Shown piece after piece: positions 17,058 to 25,212 of a DNA stretch of 64,000 nucleotides. The notes beneath the pieces are model-generated. The model was not told where the DNA came from, made no database searches, and saw only the letters and a program-made list of their open reading frames with translations. Numbering within the stretch: position 1 is the stretch's first letter; each line of letters starts with the position of its first letter. This DNA comes from Rhizobium mongolense subsp. loessense (GTDB lineage: Bacteria > Pseudomonadota > Alphaproteobacteria > Rhizobiales > Rhizobiaceae): the NCBI RefSeq assembly GCF_900099775.1, contig NZ_FMTM01000014.1, positions 1-64,000 on the forward strand. The letters are read 5' to 3'. The translations under genes were made by a program, and so were the position numbers.

Positions 17058-18272
17058 TCATCTGCGCCCCCATGCCTTATGGATGAGCTCGGCGATCTCG
17101 CCATTGACGGCGCTCATGGCCTCCATGGCGCGGTCGTAGGTCGCGCGGGTAAACTGATTGCGCTCCACCTCGTAGAGGGTCTGGTTTGTCATAGCAGCAT
17201 CCGAAATCGCCACGCTTCGCAGCATGGGATTTGTAAGGACGTGATTGCGGAACATCGAGCGCATGAAGGCGACCATCTGCGTCTGTGGCCCATCCTGCGG
17301 GTCGTAGCGTGTCACGAGATAGCGCAACCAGTCGAGATTCATGTTGCCGCCGGCGCCTTTCAGCGTGTTCAGCACCTCGCCCAGCATCTGCAGGAACTGG
17401 CACATCGACATCACGTCGAGCATTTGCGGATGAACGGTGATGAGCACGGCGGTTGCGCTGCAGATGGCGCTCATCGTCAGGAAGCCGAGCTGGGGAGGGC
17501 AGTCGATGACGACGACATCATAGTCGTCGGCGACGGAAGACAGTGCCTCGTCGAGGCGGGCAAAGAAGATGCGGCCGTAGTCGCTCGCTTTCCCCTGGGC
17601 AAGCACGCGCGGCGTATCATGCTCGAATTCCATCAATTCGAGATTGCCCGGAACCAGGTCGAGATTGGGAAAATTGGTCTTGCGAATGATTTCCTTAAGC
17701 GGTCGCCGTTCGTCGTCGTAACGGATTGCCGCATAAAGCGTCTCGTTTTCGTCGACGTCGAATTCGGGCTGGAAGCCGTGGATCGCCGAAAGCGAGGCCT
17801 GCGGGTCGAGGTCGACGGCAAGAACGCGGTGGCCAGTCAGCGCCAGATGCTGGGCGAGATGGGCAGCACTCGTGGTTTTGCCGCTGCCACCCTTGAAATT
17901 CACGACGGCGATGACCTGCAGGTGCTCATTGCCCGTGCGGTGGGGGACGTAACGCGTGCTGCCTCGGGCATTCTGATCCAAGAACAGGCGCATTTCATCC
18001 ATCTGCCTGGCGGTATAGGATCTGCGCCCGGATGGCGTCACCTGCGGCAGGGGGCCCTTGCCCTCCAGCGAAAGATTGCGAAGATAGCCGCTCGTAACGC
18101 CAAGGAAGCGCGCAACCTCGGCAAGCTGGAATTCGCGCAGGCTTTTCATCGCACGGGGCGGAAACATTTCCAGGCGATGCTGCTTCAATTTGTCGGACAG
18201 TTCCTGTGCCTGGCCGATGATCAGCTGATCGACATCAGAAATTGCTTTACCAATTGTAGGTGCCATATTCAT
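17058..18272 (-). CDS. repA: RepA partition ATPase (ParA family)
   Basis: A 404-residue Walker-type ATPase. An N-terminal helix-turn-helix (about 46-70, FQLAEVARFLGVTSGYLRNL) is followed by the deviant P-loop KGGSGKTT at 127-134. The DLDPQASLS motif and the Walker B region VVVIDCPPQLGFLT complete the fold. RepA drives plasmid partition with RepB and, using its DNA-binding domain, represses the repABC promoter. It is first in the operon order repA-repB-repC. A weak GAGA ribosome site precedes the ATG; an in-frame ATG two codons later is possible. Confidence 0.96.
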   Translation of the reverse strand: MNMAPTIGKAISDVDQLIIGQAQELSDKLKQHRLEMFPPRAMKSLREFQLAEVARFLGVTSGYLRNLSLEGKGPLPQVTPSGRRSYTARQMDEMRLFLDQNARGSTRYVPHRTGNEHLQVIAVVNFKGGSGKTTSAAHLAQHLALTGHRVLAVDLDPQASLSAIHGFQPEFDVDENETLYAAIRYDDERRPLKEIIRKTNFPNLDLVPGNLELMEFEHDTPRVLAQGKASDYGRIFFARLDEALSSVADDYDVVVIDCPPQLGFLTMSAICSATAVLITVHPQMLDVMSMCQFLQMLGEVLNTLKGAGGNMNLDWLRYLVTRYDPQDGPQTQMVAFMRSMFRNHVLTNPMLRSVAISDAAMTNQTLYEVERNQFTRATYDRAMEAMSAVNGEIAELIHKAWGRR

Positions 18273-18319
18273 GGAAATCTCGAAAATGCGATTTTAACGC
18301 CGTGAGGCCAATGAAACCG

Positions 18320-18376
18320 CATTTAGCGCCGATTCTCATTTTCTTGCAAGGCCGCTGGCTTAACAGGCGGTTAAGC
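18320..18376 (-). promoter_or_regulatory. Putative repABC promoter and RepA operator
   Basis: Upstream of repA on the minus strand, TTGCAA (18344-18349) and TAAATG (18320-18325) with an 18-base spacer form a possible promoter. Just upstream is a perfect inverted repeat, GCTTAAC-aggcg-GTTAAGC (18358-18376), a candidate for autoregulation by RepA. The palindrome is seen; its role is inferred from the known autoregulation of repABC operons. Confidence 0.45.
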
Positions 18377-18675
18377 ACCTTCTAAACGGGCTTTCTTCGC
18401 GCAATACTGACCCGAGCGACAGAAGTATGACTTGCGGAAATGAACCTCTTTTTAGCTTCCGTAATGAACTGGATACAAATCATATCAGCATATTAGCTGG
18501 AAAGCGCCAAGGTCTGCACCAGCCGAATCGGGGTAAGCGGGGCAGATCTAGTGGCACTGCTGGTTTGCCAGGCAATCTTGCCCCTCCTCCTTGTCTGATT
18601 TGAAGAAGATCGCCGCCCGCGACCCAGATCGACAGGCATCGACGCCACCCCGGCAACCTCGGTGGCACGCTCCTG
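18377..18675. other. Intergenic region upstream of repABC
   Basis: No gene is supported. It marks the boundary between the replication module and the scar zone. ORFs on either strand here are short and lack family features. Confidence 0.4.
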
Positions 18676-19238
18676 ATGTGGCGCGCCCATGCGGTGTTCC
18701 CGCAGCCGCCTTCGACGCGCCGGGTGGCGGCTTCAGCAACAGTCGGACCTCCCTCCTATCTGCGCGCACTGGCGAACACGGCGATACTGCTGGGGGCGGT
18801 AGCGGTCTGTCTGATCAACGATCAACTGTCCGCAGCGCTCGTCATCCCATCACCGTCGCTTCGCTGCTCGGCCAGTTCGATGCCGCTGCCAGCGGCCGAG
18901 TGGCACTCGGGCTTGTGATCATCAATCTGTCAGGAGGGATTCTGGCATCCATCGCCTACAGCATCCTCACTCTGCGCCCAAGCCTGTTCTCGATTCTCGT
19001 GGTGGCATTGCTCCTTGGCCGGCGCGCCGCTGCCAGTTCGAAGGACACCCGGATGTACGCCGGCGCTCTGACGACATTCCTGATCCTGTTCGGACTTGGC
19101 GTGTCACCGGTGCCCGGCGGCGCCGCCGAATCCTTCGCGACCGGCATTGTCTACGTCGGCGCGGCGTTGATCTACACGGTGCTGATGGCGGTAATCTTCT
19201 GGCCGCAATCGGAAACACGAGAAAGTCATGCCAAATGA
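18676..19238 (+). pseudogene. Frameshifted DUF2955/FUSC-like membrane protein fragment
   Basis: Two forward frames together give a multi-helix membrane protein. The first part (SYLRALANTAILLGAVAVCL, INDQLSAALVI) is in one frame. The rest (ITVASLLGQFDAAASGRVAL through a run of hydrophobic helices to VLMAVIFWPQSETRESHAK) continues in another, with the shift at about 18845. The second part has the helix pattern of the C-terminal half of DUF2955/FUSC-like efflux-related proteins. The N-terminal half expected for that family is missing, so the gene is both truncated and frameshifted. Confidence 0.6.
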
Positions 19239-19367
19239 CGCGCATGGCCTCTTCAAAGGTTCCATTTGAGGGTGAGCCGTCCGTACCCGCCAGACCGACT
19301 CCGGACGGCCCCGAGGTTTTGCGGACACCAACCGACCCAAACAGCAGCATCAAGCTGAAGCACACAC

Positions 19368-20456
19368 TCACGTGACCGCCGCCGACTGCTCCTCCTTGGT
19401 GCCGAGCCAAGTCTGCAACACGGTCCAGAGCACGGCCAGCGTCGTCGCACCGATGAACATGCCGGTAAAGCCCCAGGCTGCCAGGCCCCCGATCACGCCG
19501 ATGAACAGCACGAGCATCGGGAGCTGGCCGCTGCGCGCGATCAGCATAGGCTTGACGATATTGTCTGATCCCATGAGCAGAATGATCCCCCACGCGGCGG
19601 TGAAGATCGCCCAGCCGGTCTGCCCCTCGGCACCTAGCCAGATCGCCACCGGCAGCCAGACCAGAAGCGGTCCAATCTGGATAACGGCTAGGAAAAACGT
19701 CGCGGCAGCCAAGGCGATGGCTCCCGGAACGCCGGCGATTGCGAAGCCGATCCAGGCCAACACCGCCTCGAGCAGAGCCGTTCCAATGACGCCGATTGCC
19801 ACGCCGCTTATTGCCCTTCCCGCGGCATTCAGCAGTTCTGGTCCCTTCGGTCCAACTATACGTACCATGATGGCGGAAACATACCGCAGCACCCAGGTGC
19901 GCGACGCATGAAATATCGCGGCTATGATGACACCCACGCAGATTTCAAGGACAGCCACCAGAAGACCTGCACCCAAATTGATGAGCCAGCGCCCTGCGGC
20001 AGCGAGCTGGGGTTGGTAGCGCTGCATCAACACCAGACCCTCGCGCTGCAGTTCCTGCCATGCCGCCGATACCTTGTTTCCAACCAGCGGAAGTCCTGCA
20101 ATCCACTCGGGAAGGTTGGGGATTCCGCGAGTGCTGGCCGTGCTCAACCACGCCTCGGCGACGCTCAGATAGTCGGAAATAGCGGAACAGAGATAGATCA
20201 ACGGCACGATGATGATCGTCACGGCGACCACGCCGAACAGCACCGCAGCCAGGCGACGCCTTCCATTCAGCAGCGCAACCATTCGATCAAACAGCCCCGC
20301 TGTGGCAGTGGCAAGGATCACCGCATAGGTGAGGACACCGACAAAGGCTGACAGTACCCAGAAGCTCGCGACGATCAGCATGGACACAAGCAGCAAGGCG
20401 AGAGCTGCCTCGATGAGCTTCCGGTGTCGCCCGCCTTCAACATGCAATTCCTGCAT
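19368..20456 (-). CDS. AI-2E/PerM-family transporter
   Basis: A 362-residue integral membrane protein with about eight helices, including two long N-terminal ones and the conserved C-terminal segment near GFTGMFIGATTLAVLWTVLQ. The family includes TqsA (autoinducer-2 exporter) and Na+/H+ antiporter-like members; the substrate cannot be told from sequence. The start is supported by AGGAGGTG, 5 bases before the ATG. It follows the K+ channel gene on the same strand after about 115 bases and faces the broken DUF2955-like gene. Confidence 0.88.
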   Translation of the reverse strand: MQELHVEGGRHRKLIEAALALLLVSMLIVASFWVLSAFVGVLTYAVILATATAGLFDRMVALLNGRRRLAAVLFGVVAVTIIIVPLIYLCSAISDYLSVAEAWLSTASTRGIPNLPEWIAGLPLVGNKVSAAWQELQREGLVLMQRYQPQLAAAGRWLINLGAGLLVAVLEICVGVIIAAIFHASRTWVLRYVSAIMVRIVGPKGPELLNAAGRAISGVAIGVIGTALLEAVLAWIGFAIAGVPGAIALAAATFFLAVIQIGPLLVWLPVAIWLGAEGQTGWAIFTAAWGIILLMGSDNIVKPMLIARSGQLPMLVLFIGVIGGLAAWGFTGMFIGATTLAVLWTVLQTWLGTKEEQSAAVT

Positions 20457-20571
20457 AACAGCACCTCCTGGATTGATCAGAAGTCGGCGAGGCCCCTTTC
20501 TGCAAGGGACAGCCGCTGATGGTGGCGTACGTCGTGCACCGGGGGCCTGTCTCGCACCGCAAGTCCTTGTT

Positions 20572-21015
20572 TCACGGTTGCGCGATGTTTCGATCCGCAG
20601 CGCGCCGGGAGGACCACAGTTCCGAGACTTTGAAAAGAAATGCCGTAGTCCAGCCGAACAGCAGGATTCCGTTTACACCTTCGATGGCACTGGCGAGCCG
20701 CCATTCGTTGGATAGCGTGATGTCGCCATAGCCGATCGTGGCGAAGGTAATCGCCGAGAAATACATGGCGTCCTCAAAGTTCGGCAATTCGCCGACTAGC
20801 CGGTACGCCGTGGCCCACAGCATGATTTCGATCATGTGAGCGATCACAAAGCCGGTGACAAAAAAGTAACTGATGCCCAATCGGGCGTAGCCGGAGAGTT
20901 TCCGCGTGCCGTCAAGGTGACCTCGTCCTATCCGGAACAGCAGCATAACCGCCATGCCATGAATAAAGATCGTGGCAAGCAGCACGCCAGTGCCCGTGAC
21001 AATCTGAAGTAACAT
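20572..21015 (-). CDS. Two-helix potassium channel (ion_trans_2)
   Basis: A 147-residue protein with helices near 4-28 and 42-70 and a third after the pore loop. The pore contains TIGYGD (about residues 92-97), the K+ selectivity filter. It lacks a cytoplasmic RCK/TrkA domain, so it would be a minimal tetrameric channel. It lies upstream of the AI-2E-family gene in the same direction, possibly as one unit. The N-terminus seems complete. Confidence 0.87.
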   Translation of the reverse strand: MLLQIVTGTGVLLATIFIHGMAVMLLFRIGRGHLDGTRKLSGYARLGISYFFVTGFVIAHMIEIMLWATAYRLVGELPNFEDAMYFSAITFATIGYGDITLSNEWRLASAIEGVNGILLFGWTTAFLFKVSELWSSRRAADRNIAQP

Positions 21016-21309
21016 CCTCGCGCGTCCCCCAGCACCAACAAAGCCCCCGGCGTTTCCACCCTGGCCGTACCCCGCACCAACGCTGCATCGTATGAAGCCT
21101 GCCTCGCCAACTCCAGTCGCACTGGAAAATCACCCCTGTTCCGAGGGGAGGCCACAACTCCGATGCATCATTTTGCCTCAGAACGCAACCGCCGACAAGT
21201 AACTTACCGGAACCGTAATAAGCCCCAAAGTCGCTGGCCACCGCTGGGAGCCACCGCGGCATGCGGGAACCTGAGCTGGCGACCTCGATCTCCGTGGTCT
21301 GAACGCACC

Positions 21310-21718
21310 TGGCCGTGCAGCTTTCGCATCAGCCGAAGAGCGGCTTTCTTGTTTCTCCGGCTTTGAGGAGGGCGTCGAGAATATAGCCGTTGGCATCGAC
21401 GGCGCACCACAGCCAGTATCTCGTTCCCTTGATCGACACGACCATCTCGTCGAGGTGCCATTTGGCGGCAAAGCTGGCCCGTGATCGCTCGCGAAGATGA
21501 TTGGCAAATTTGCGACCGAATTTTACGGCCCACTCCGACACGGTTTGAAACGAGACATCGATCCCGCGCTCGGCGAGCAAGTCTTCGACGTCACGTAGGC
21601 TCAGCGGGAACCGATAATAAAGCCACACCGCATGGGCGTTCTCGGCAGGGAAACGATGGCGCTTGTACCGATGGACCGTGCTGTCACTTGGAAGCCTTGT
21701 CATGGCTACGCATACCAT
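21310..21718 (-). mobile_element. Broken IS6-family transposase
   Basis: From the ATG near 21718 the frame reads RLPSDSTVHRYKRHRFPAE, HAVWLYYRFPLSLRDVEDLL and KWHLDEMVVSIKGTRYWLWC then AVDANGYILDAL, the N-terminal and first catalytic (DE-containing) part of IS6/IS26-type DDE transposases. At about 21362 the expected continuation (QSRRNKKAALRLMRKLHG) is one frame over, and similarity is lost beyond about 21310. The second and third catalytic acidic residues are therefore missing. No terminal inverted repeats were identified. Non-functional copy. Confidence 0.82.
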
Positions 21719-21782
21719 TCCGATCAGCACCAATCGGTTAAGGCGACGCCACCATCCAGCGTCTCCAGTATGGCGACCAGGT

Positions 21783-21889
21783 CCAGCCGGCGGCACAGGC
21801 GCGTCGGGTACTGGCAGAGTTCGCCGCCTCGACATAGCCGCGGGCACGATAGGTGACATCCTGCAAATGCGCGGGTAGGGCAGGGGGAC
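21783..21889 (-). pseudogene. Stump of a tyrosine recombinase/integrase
   Basis: On the minus strand an open stretch reads PALPAHLQDVTYRARGYVEA followed by ANSASTRRACAAGW. This closely resembles the SAM-like core-binding N-terminus of phage-type integrases (the xxNTRRAYxxDW pattern). It is cut by a stop upstream and degenerates just before the IS6-type remnant begins. Probably the start of an integrase gene disrupted when the IS arrived. Confidence 0.5.
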
Positions 21890-21932
21890 GATGTTAGACG
21901 GTCGTTATCGGAAGCAGCGTCGCCAGCCATCA

Positions 21933-22319
21933 CTATGCCGCCTCGATATCGGTGCGCGAAAAGTCCTCGCCGATGAAGAGAAGCGGTTCGTCCGCACGCT
22001 TTGCCAAAGCGTAGGAAAAACAATCGGCAAAATTCAATGCGGCCGGATGGCGGCCCTTGCCGTAAGTAAGCCAGGCCTGTGTCGCCAGATCCACCAGATC
22101 GGCGTCGACCGGAATGATGTCGGCCTCGATTCTGGCGAGCCACAGATCGATCTCGGCAAGTGCGTGTTCGCCGCGCCGGCTGACCAAGACCATACGCGCC
22201 TCAAGAACACATGTCGCGGGGACCAAGCGAACAGGGTTAGCAACGACCGTTCTCTCGAGCGCTGCGGCCTCTGGTTCACTGCGCAGGATCGCGACAATTG
22301 CAGAGGTATCGAGCACCAT
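21933..22319 (-). CDS. vapC: VapC-type PIN-domain toxin
   Basis: A 128-residue PIN-domain ribonuclease. The acidic catalytic residues are present: Asp4 (LDTSAI), Glu40 (CVLEARM), Asp99 (NFADCFSYA) and Asp119 (GEDFSRTDI). VapC toxins cleave RNA and are neutralised by a co-encoded antitoxin. The start overlaps the antitoxin stop codon by one base, so the pair is translationally coupled. Next to the plasmid's replication genes and mobile remnants, it may act in plasmid maintenance. Confidence 0.92.
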   Translation of the reverse strand: MVLDTSAIVAILRSEPEAAALERTVVANPVRLVPATCVLEARMVLVSRRGEHALAEIDLWLARIEADIIPVDADLVDLATQAWLTYGKGRHPAALNFADCFSYALAKRADEPLLFIGEDFSRTDIEAA

Positions 22320-22576
22320 CAGTTCGGAATTCCATGCTCATCGTAGCCGATGATTTCTTCATCGCTTCGGCTGTCGAGTTCGGGCAATCGCGACACTCGC
22401 CCACGGATCGCCTGCATCTCGGTGAGCAGACGCTCCTGCGCCACATCGCCGTATCCCATGCGATGTAGACGCTCCGTCAAAGCCTGATGAATGGCTGCGG
22501 TCTTGCTGATACCTAGCCGCCGCGCAAGTTCGTCAACGAGAGCGACTGTGGCGGGGTTTTTGATATTGAGCGACAT
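22319..22576 (-). CDS. vapB: VapB-type antitoxin (Rv0623-like)
   Basis: An 85-residue protein. The N-terminus (MSLNIKNPATVALVDELARR then LGISKTAAIHQAL) is the ribbon-helix-helix region of the Rv0623/PSK-type antitoxins. The acidic C-terminus (LPELDSRSDEEIIGYDEHG) is the usual toxin-binding tail. It lies upstream of vapC in one operon and should repress its own promoter; two direct repeats are found 13-39 bases before the start codon. Confidence 0.92.
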   Translation of the reverse strand: MSLNIKNPATVALVDELARRLGISKTAAIHQALTERLHRMGYGDVAQERLLTEMQAIRGRVSRLPELDSRSDEEIIGYDEHGIPN

Positions 22577-22588
22577 GACAGCTTCGAA

Positions 22589-22615
22589 ATTTCTACCTTC
22601 TCAAGCATTTCTACC
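22589..22615 (-). promoter_or_regulatory. Direct-repeat operator of vapBC
   Basis: ATTTCTACC occurs at 22589-22597 and 22607-22615, spaced 18 bases apart, so copies lie on nearly the same face of the helix. They are immediately upstream of vapB and are likely bound by the VapB/VapBC complex for autoregulation. Confidence 0.6.
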
Positions 22616-22876
22616 CTAGATCTCGATCGCTGTCAAAACTCCGATCGATCCTTGTATGAGCGAGGCGGTACGGTTTGTGGCGCATCAGGGACATAAACCG
22701 CTCTCCCGGTGGCATGGATTTCAGCCGCGAGGAGCTATCTGCTATATCGCGGCTGCCGCGGTCGCGCTCTTTGCGAGCCCCGCTATGACCCTGCCATGGC
22801 CAAAATCGCGGCTTAACTTCCTGTCGATCCTACAGGCCGGTCATCAGGACTACGTCCTGAACGACGAGGCAATGAC

Positions 22877-23491
22877 CTAATCGGCCGGCCCCACTTTTAC
22901 CCCCCATTTAAGTCCATCCATCAACAGGCGGATCAGCCTGCGCGAGCGTTCCCGCCATTCCGGCGAGTCGGGCATCGAATAGATACTCGAAAGCGCATGC
23001 AAGAGGTCGGTGCTCTCCACGTCGCTGCGGATCATGCCTTTTGCGGCAGCGTTGTCCATCAACTGTCGAAGAGCCCCGGAGATGATGCCGGCGCTTTCGG
23101 CAAAGAGCTCCGAGTTGCAATTCAGCAAAATGCGCAGGCTTTGTGCCATGCCGCGCTTGGCGGCAATGTAGTTGACGAAACGGTGCATCCACTCTTCGAG
23201 GGCCTGGTCCGCCGGATGCGTTGCCGCCAGATTGCTCGCGGCAGTAGCCAAATTCTGCAGCTCCCGCCGATAGACAACTTCGACCAGATGTTCGCGTGTC
23301 GGAAAGTGCCGGTAGAGCGTACCGATACCAACGCCGGCACGCCGGGCGACCTCCTCCAGCGAACCTTCGACGCCATGATCGGCGAAGACGTCGGCGGCAA
23401 CAGCAATGAGTTTGTCGCGGTTGCGCAACGCATCGGCACGCATGCGTCTTTCGGGTTTCGTCTCGCTTCCGGCTATTGCCTTTCCGGTCAA
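22877..23491 (-). CDS. TetR-family transcriptional regulator
   Basis: A 204-residue regulator. The N-terminal helix-turn-helix (EEVARRAGVGIGTLYRHFPT, about 46-65) is the TetR DNA-recognition unit; the C-terminal ligand-binding part is close to that of many alphaproteobacterial regulators of oxidoreductase genes. It is divergent from the molybdenum aldehyde-oxidoreductase operon, with a perfect palindrome in the gap, so it probably represses that operon and itself until an aldehyde or aromatic inducer is bound. The ligand is unknown. Confidence 0.9.
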   Translation of the reverse strand: MTGKAIAGSETKPERRMRADALRNRDKLIAVAADVFADHGVEGSLEEVARRAGVGIGTLYRHFPTREHLVEVVYRRELQNLATAASNLAATHPADQALEEWMHRFVNYIAAKRGMAQSLRILLNCNSELFAESAGIISGALRQLMDNAAAKGMIRSDVESTDLLHALSSIYSMPDSPEWRERSRRLIRLLMDGLKWGVKVGPAD

Positions 23492-23545
23492 AAGCCTCTC
23501 CTGCGGATGGGGGCTTGACGCTGCCGCGCAAGCCGCTAGTTTAAT

Positions 23546-23559
23546 CGGAGGCGCCTCCG
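23546..23559. promoter_or_regulatory. Palindromic operator between tetR and the aldehyde-oxidoreductase operon
   Basis: CGGAGGCGCCTCCG is a perfect 14-bp palindrome, flanked by TTTAAT and TTTAAC, 55 bases upstream of the TetR start and about 200 bases before the iron-sulfur subunit gene. Position and symmetry suit a TetR-type repressor site. Confidence 0.65.
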
Positions 23560-23755
23560 TTTAACTTGAGGGCCTTGCACCTGTTATCGCAGAAAGAGGC
23601 GGAATGTCATGTCTCAATTGCGCAGGCGCCACGAGGTGAAAGCAAATCCCGCAGAGACCGAAACCAGATTTTAGCTGGCACAGGCGCTTTGCAATTCAAG
23701 ACCCGGCTATTTTCAATGACGCCGCAACATTCCTCCGTCGAGGCAGGAGAACACC

Positions 23756-24232
23756 ATGACCCGGACAATCAACCTCAGGCTTGATATCAACGGCGCATCG
23801 CATGCGCTTGCTGCCGATCCACGCGTCACGCTGCTTGATGCATTGCGTGAACATCTGGCGCTGACCGGCACGAAGAAAGGCTGCGACCACGGGCAGTGCG
23901 GCGCTTGCACCGTCCATATCGACGGCAGGCGCGTGCTTGCCTGTCTCACGCTTGCGGCCCAGGCCGAGGGGCGGCAAGTCACAACAATCGAAGGCCTTGC
24001 CGCGGCAGACGGCACCCTTCATCCGGTTCAGGCGGCGTTTCTTGAGCATGATGCATTCCAGTGCGGCTATTGCACGCCGGGCCAGATCATGTCGGCGGTT
24101 GCCTGCATTCGCGAGGGTCATGCGGGCTCCGATAGCGAGATCCGTGAATATATGTCGGGCAATCTCTGTCGGTGCGGAGCCCATAACAGCATCGTAGCGG
24201 CGGTGCGCGAAGCTGCGGAGACGGCGCGATGA
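23756..24232 (+). CDS. Aldehyde oxidoreductase, [2Fe-2S] subunit (PaoA/YagT-like)
   Basis: A 158-residue small subunit of the xanthine-oxidase family. All eight cluster cysteines are visible in CDHGQCGACTVHIDGRRVLAC and in CGYC with CRC near the C-terminus, giving two [2Fe-2S] clusters. It passes electrons from the molybdenum site to the FAD subunit. Unlike E. coli PaoA it has no long Tat signal, so the complex is probably cytoplasmic. An AGGAG site precedes the ATG. The stop overlaps the next gene (ATGA). Confidence 0.93.
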   Translation: MTRTINLRLDINGASHALAADPRVTLLDALREHLALTGTKKGCDHGQCGACTVHIDGRRVLACLTLAAQAEGRQVTTIEGLAAADGTLHPVQAAFLEHDAFQCGYCTPGQIMSAVACIREGHAGSDSEIREYMSGNLCRCGAHNSIVAAVREAAETAR

Positions 24233-25212
24233 AAGAGTTTTCCTATTTGCGCGCATCGTCGGCCGATCAAGCCCGTGAGGCAGCTGCTCGGCACGGCGCG
24301 ATGGTCATTGCCGGCGGTACCACCCTGCTCGATCTTGCCAAATGCGGCATTGCCGCGCCGGAAACGGTCGTCGACATCACATTTCTTTCCGGGCTGGACG
24401 CAATTTCGTCGACCGAGACAGGCGTTACGATCGGCGCGCTCGCCAAGATGAGCGAGGTCGCCGAGCATCGGGACATAATAGAAGCGTTCCCGGCGATCTC
24501 GCAATCGCTGTCGCTGGCGGCATCCGCCCAGCTTCGCAACATGGCGACAATTGGTGGCAACCTCCTGCAGCGCACCCGCTGTGCGTATTTCCGCGACCCG
24601 GCGGTCTTTACGGCCTGCAACAAGCGCGAGCCGGGTTCGGGATGTTCGGCGATCGGCGGAATGACCCGCAACCACGCCGTGCTCGGCACCAGCGAGCACT
24701 GCATCGCGGTCAATCCCGGCGATCTCGCGGTGGCGCTCGTCGCGTTCGACGCGGTGATCCATCTGGGCGTGCGGCAGGTTGCGGTCGACGACTTCTTTCT
24801 GGCTCCGGGCAACACGCCGCAACTGGAGCATAAAATTGAACGCGGCGAACTCATCACCGCCATTTTCATCCCCGCCTCGCAAGCAGCCCGAAGATCGATT
24901 TATCTTAAGGTCCGCGACCGGCAATCCTACGAATTTGCTGCCGCCAGCGCCGCTGTCGGCCTCGAGCTTGAAGAGGATGGCAAAACGATCCGCGACCTTC
25001 GTGTTGCGCTGGGTGGCGTTGCGACAAAACCGTGGCGCGCCCGCGCGGTCGAACGCGCCTTGATCGGCAAGACCGTCGAAGCCGCGGCGATCGCAAAAGC
25101 AAGCGTGCTTGCCATTGAGGGCGCCATCGACCATGGCGCCAACCGGTACAAGATCGACCTGGCGCCACGTGTCGTTGCTCGCGCCATAAAAAGATTGGGA
25201 GGCTTGGCATGA
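24229..25212 (+). CDS. Aldehyde oxidoreductase, FAD subunit (PaoB/YagS-like)
   Basis: A 327-residue medium subunit of the molybdenum hydroxylase family. The FAD pyrophosphate-binding motif is visible as AGGTTLLDLAK (about 25-35) and the flavin loop as NMATIGGNLLQRTRC (about 105-119). The latter continues with Cys residues (TRCAYFRDP, ACNKREPGSGC) typical of PaoB-like subunits that carry an additional [4Fe-4S] cluster. It overlaps both flanking subunit genes by 4 bases, giving a tightly coupled three-gene operon. Confidence 0.92.
   Translation: MKEFSYLRASSADQAREAAARHGAMVIAGGTTLLDLAKCGIAAPETVVDITFLSGLDAISSTETGVTIGALAKMSEVAEHRDIIEAFPAISQSLSLAASAQLRNMATIGGNLLQRTRCAYFRDPAVFTACNKREPGSGCSAIGGMTRNHAVLGTSEHCIAVNPGDLAVALVAFDAVIHLGVRQVAVDDFFLAPGNTPQLEHKIERGELITAIFIPASQAARRSIYLKVRDRQSYEFAAASAAVGLELEEDGKTIRDLRVALGGVATKPWRARAVERALIGKTVEAAAIAKASVLAIEGAIDHGANRYKIDLAPRVVARAIKRLGGLA

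Noticed and set aside
16737..18305. 522-codon plus-strand ORF opposite repB and repA
   Set aside because: Long antisense frames are common in high-GC DNA. Its translation mirrors the complement of RepA codons and shows no recognisable domain.
22656..22880. 74-codon plus-strand ORF between vapB and tetR
   Set aside because: No ribosome site, no recognisable family, and codon use unlike neighbours; a short hydrophobic patch alone is not enough.
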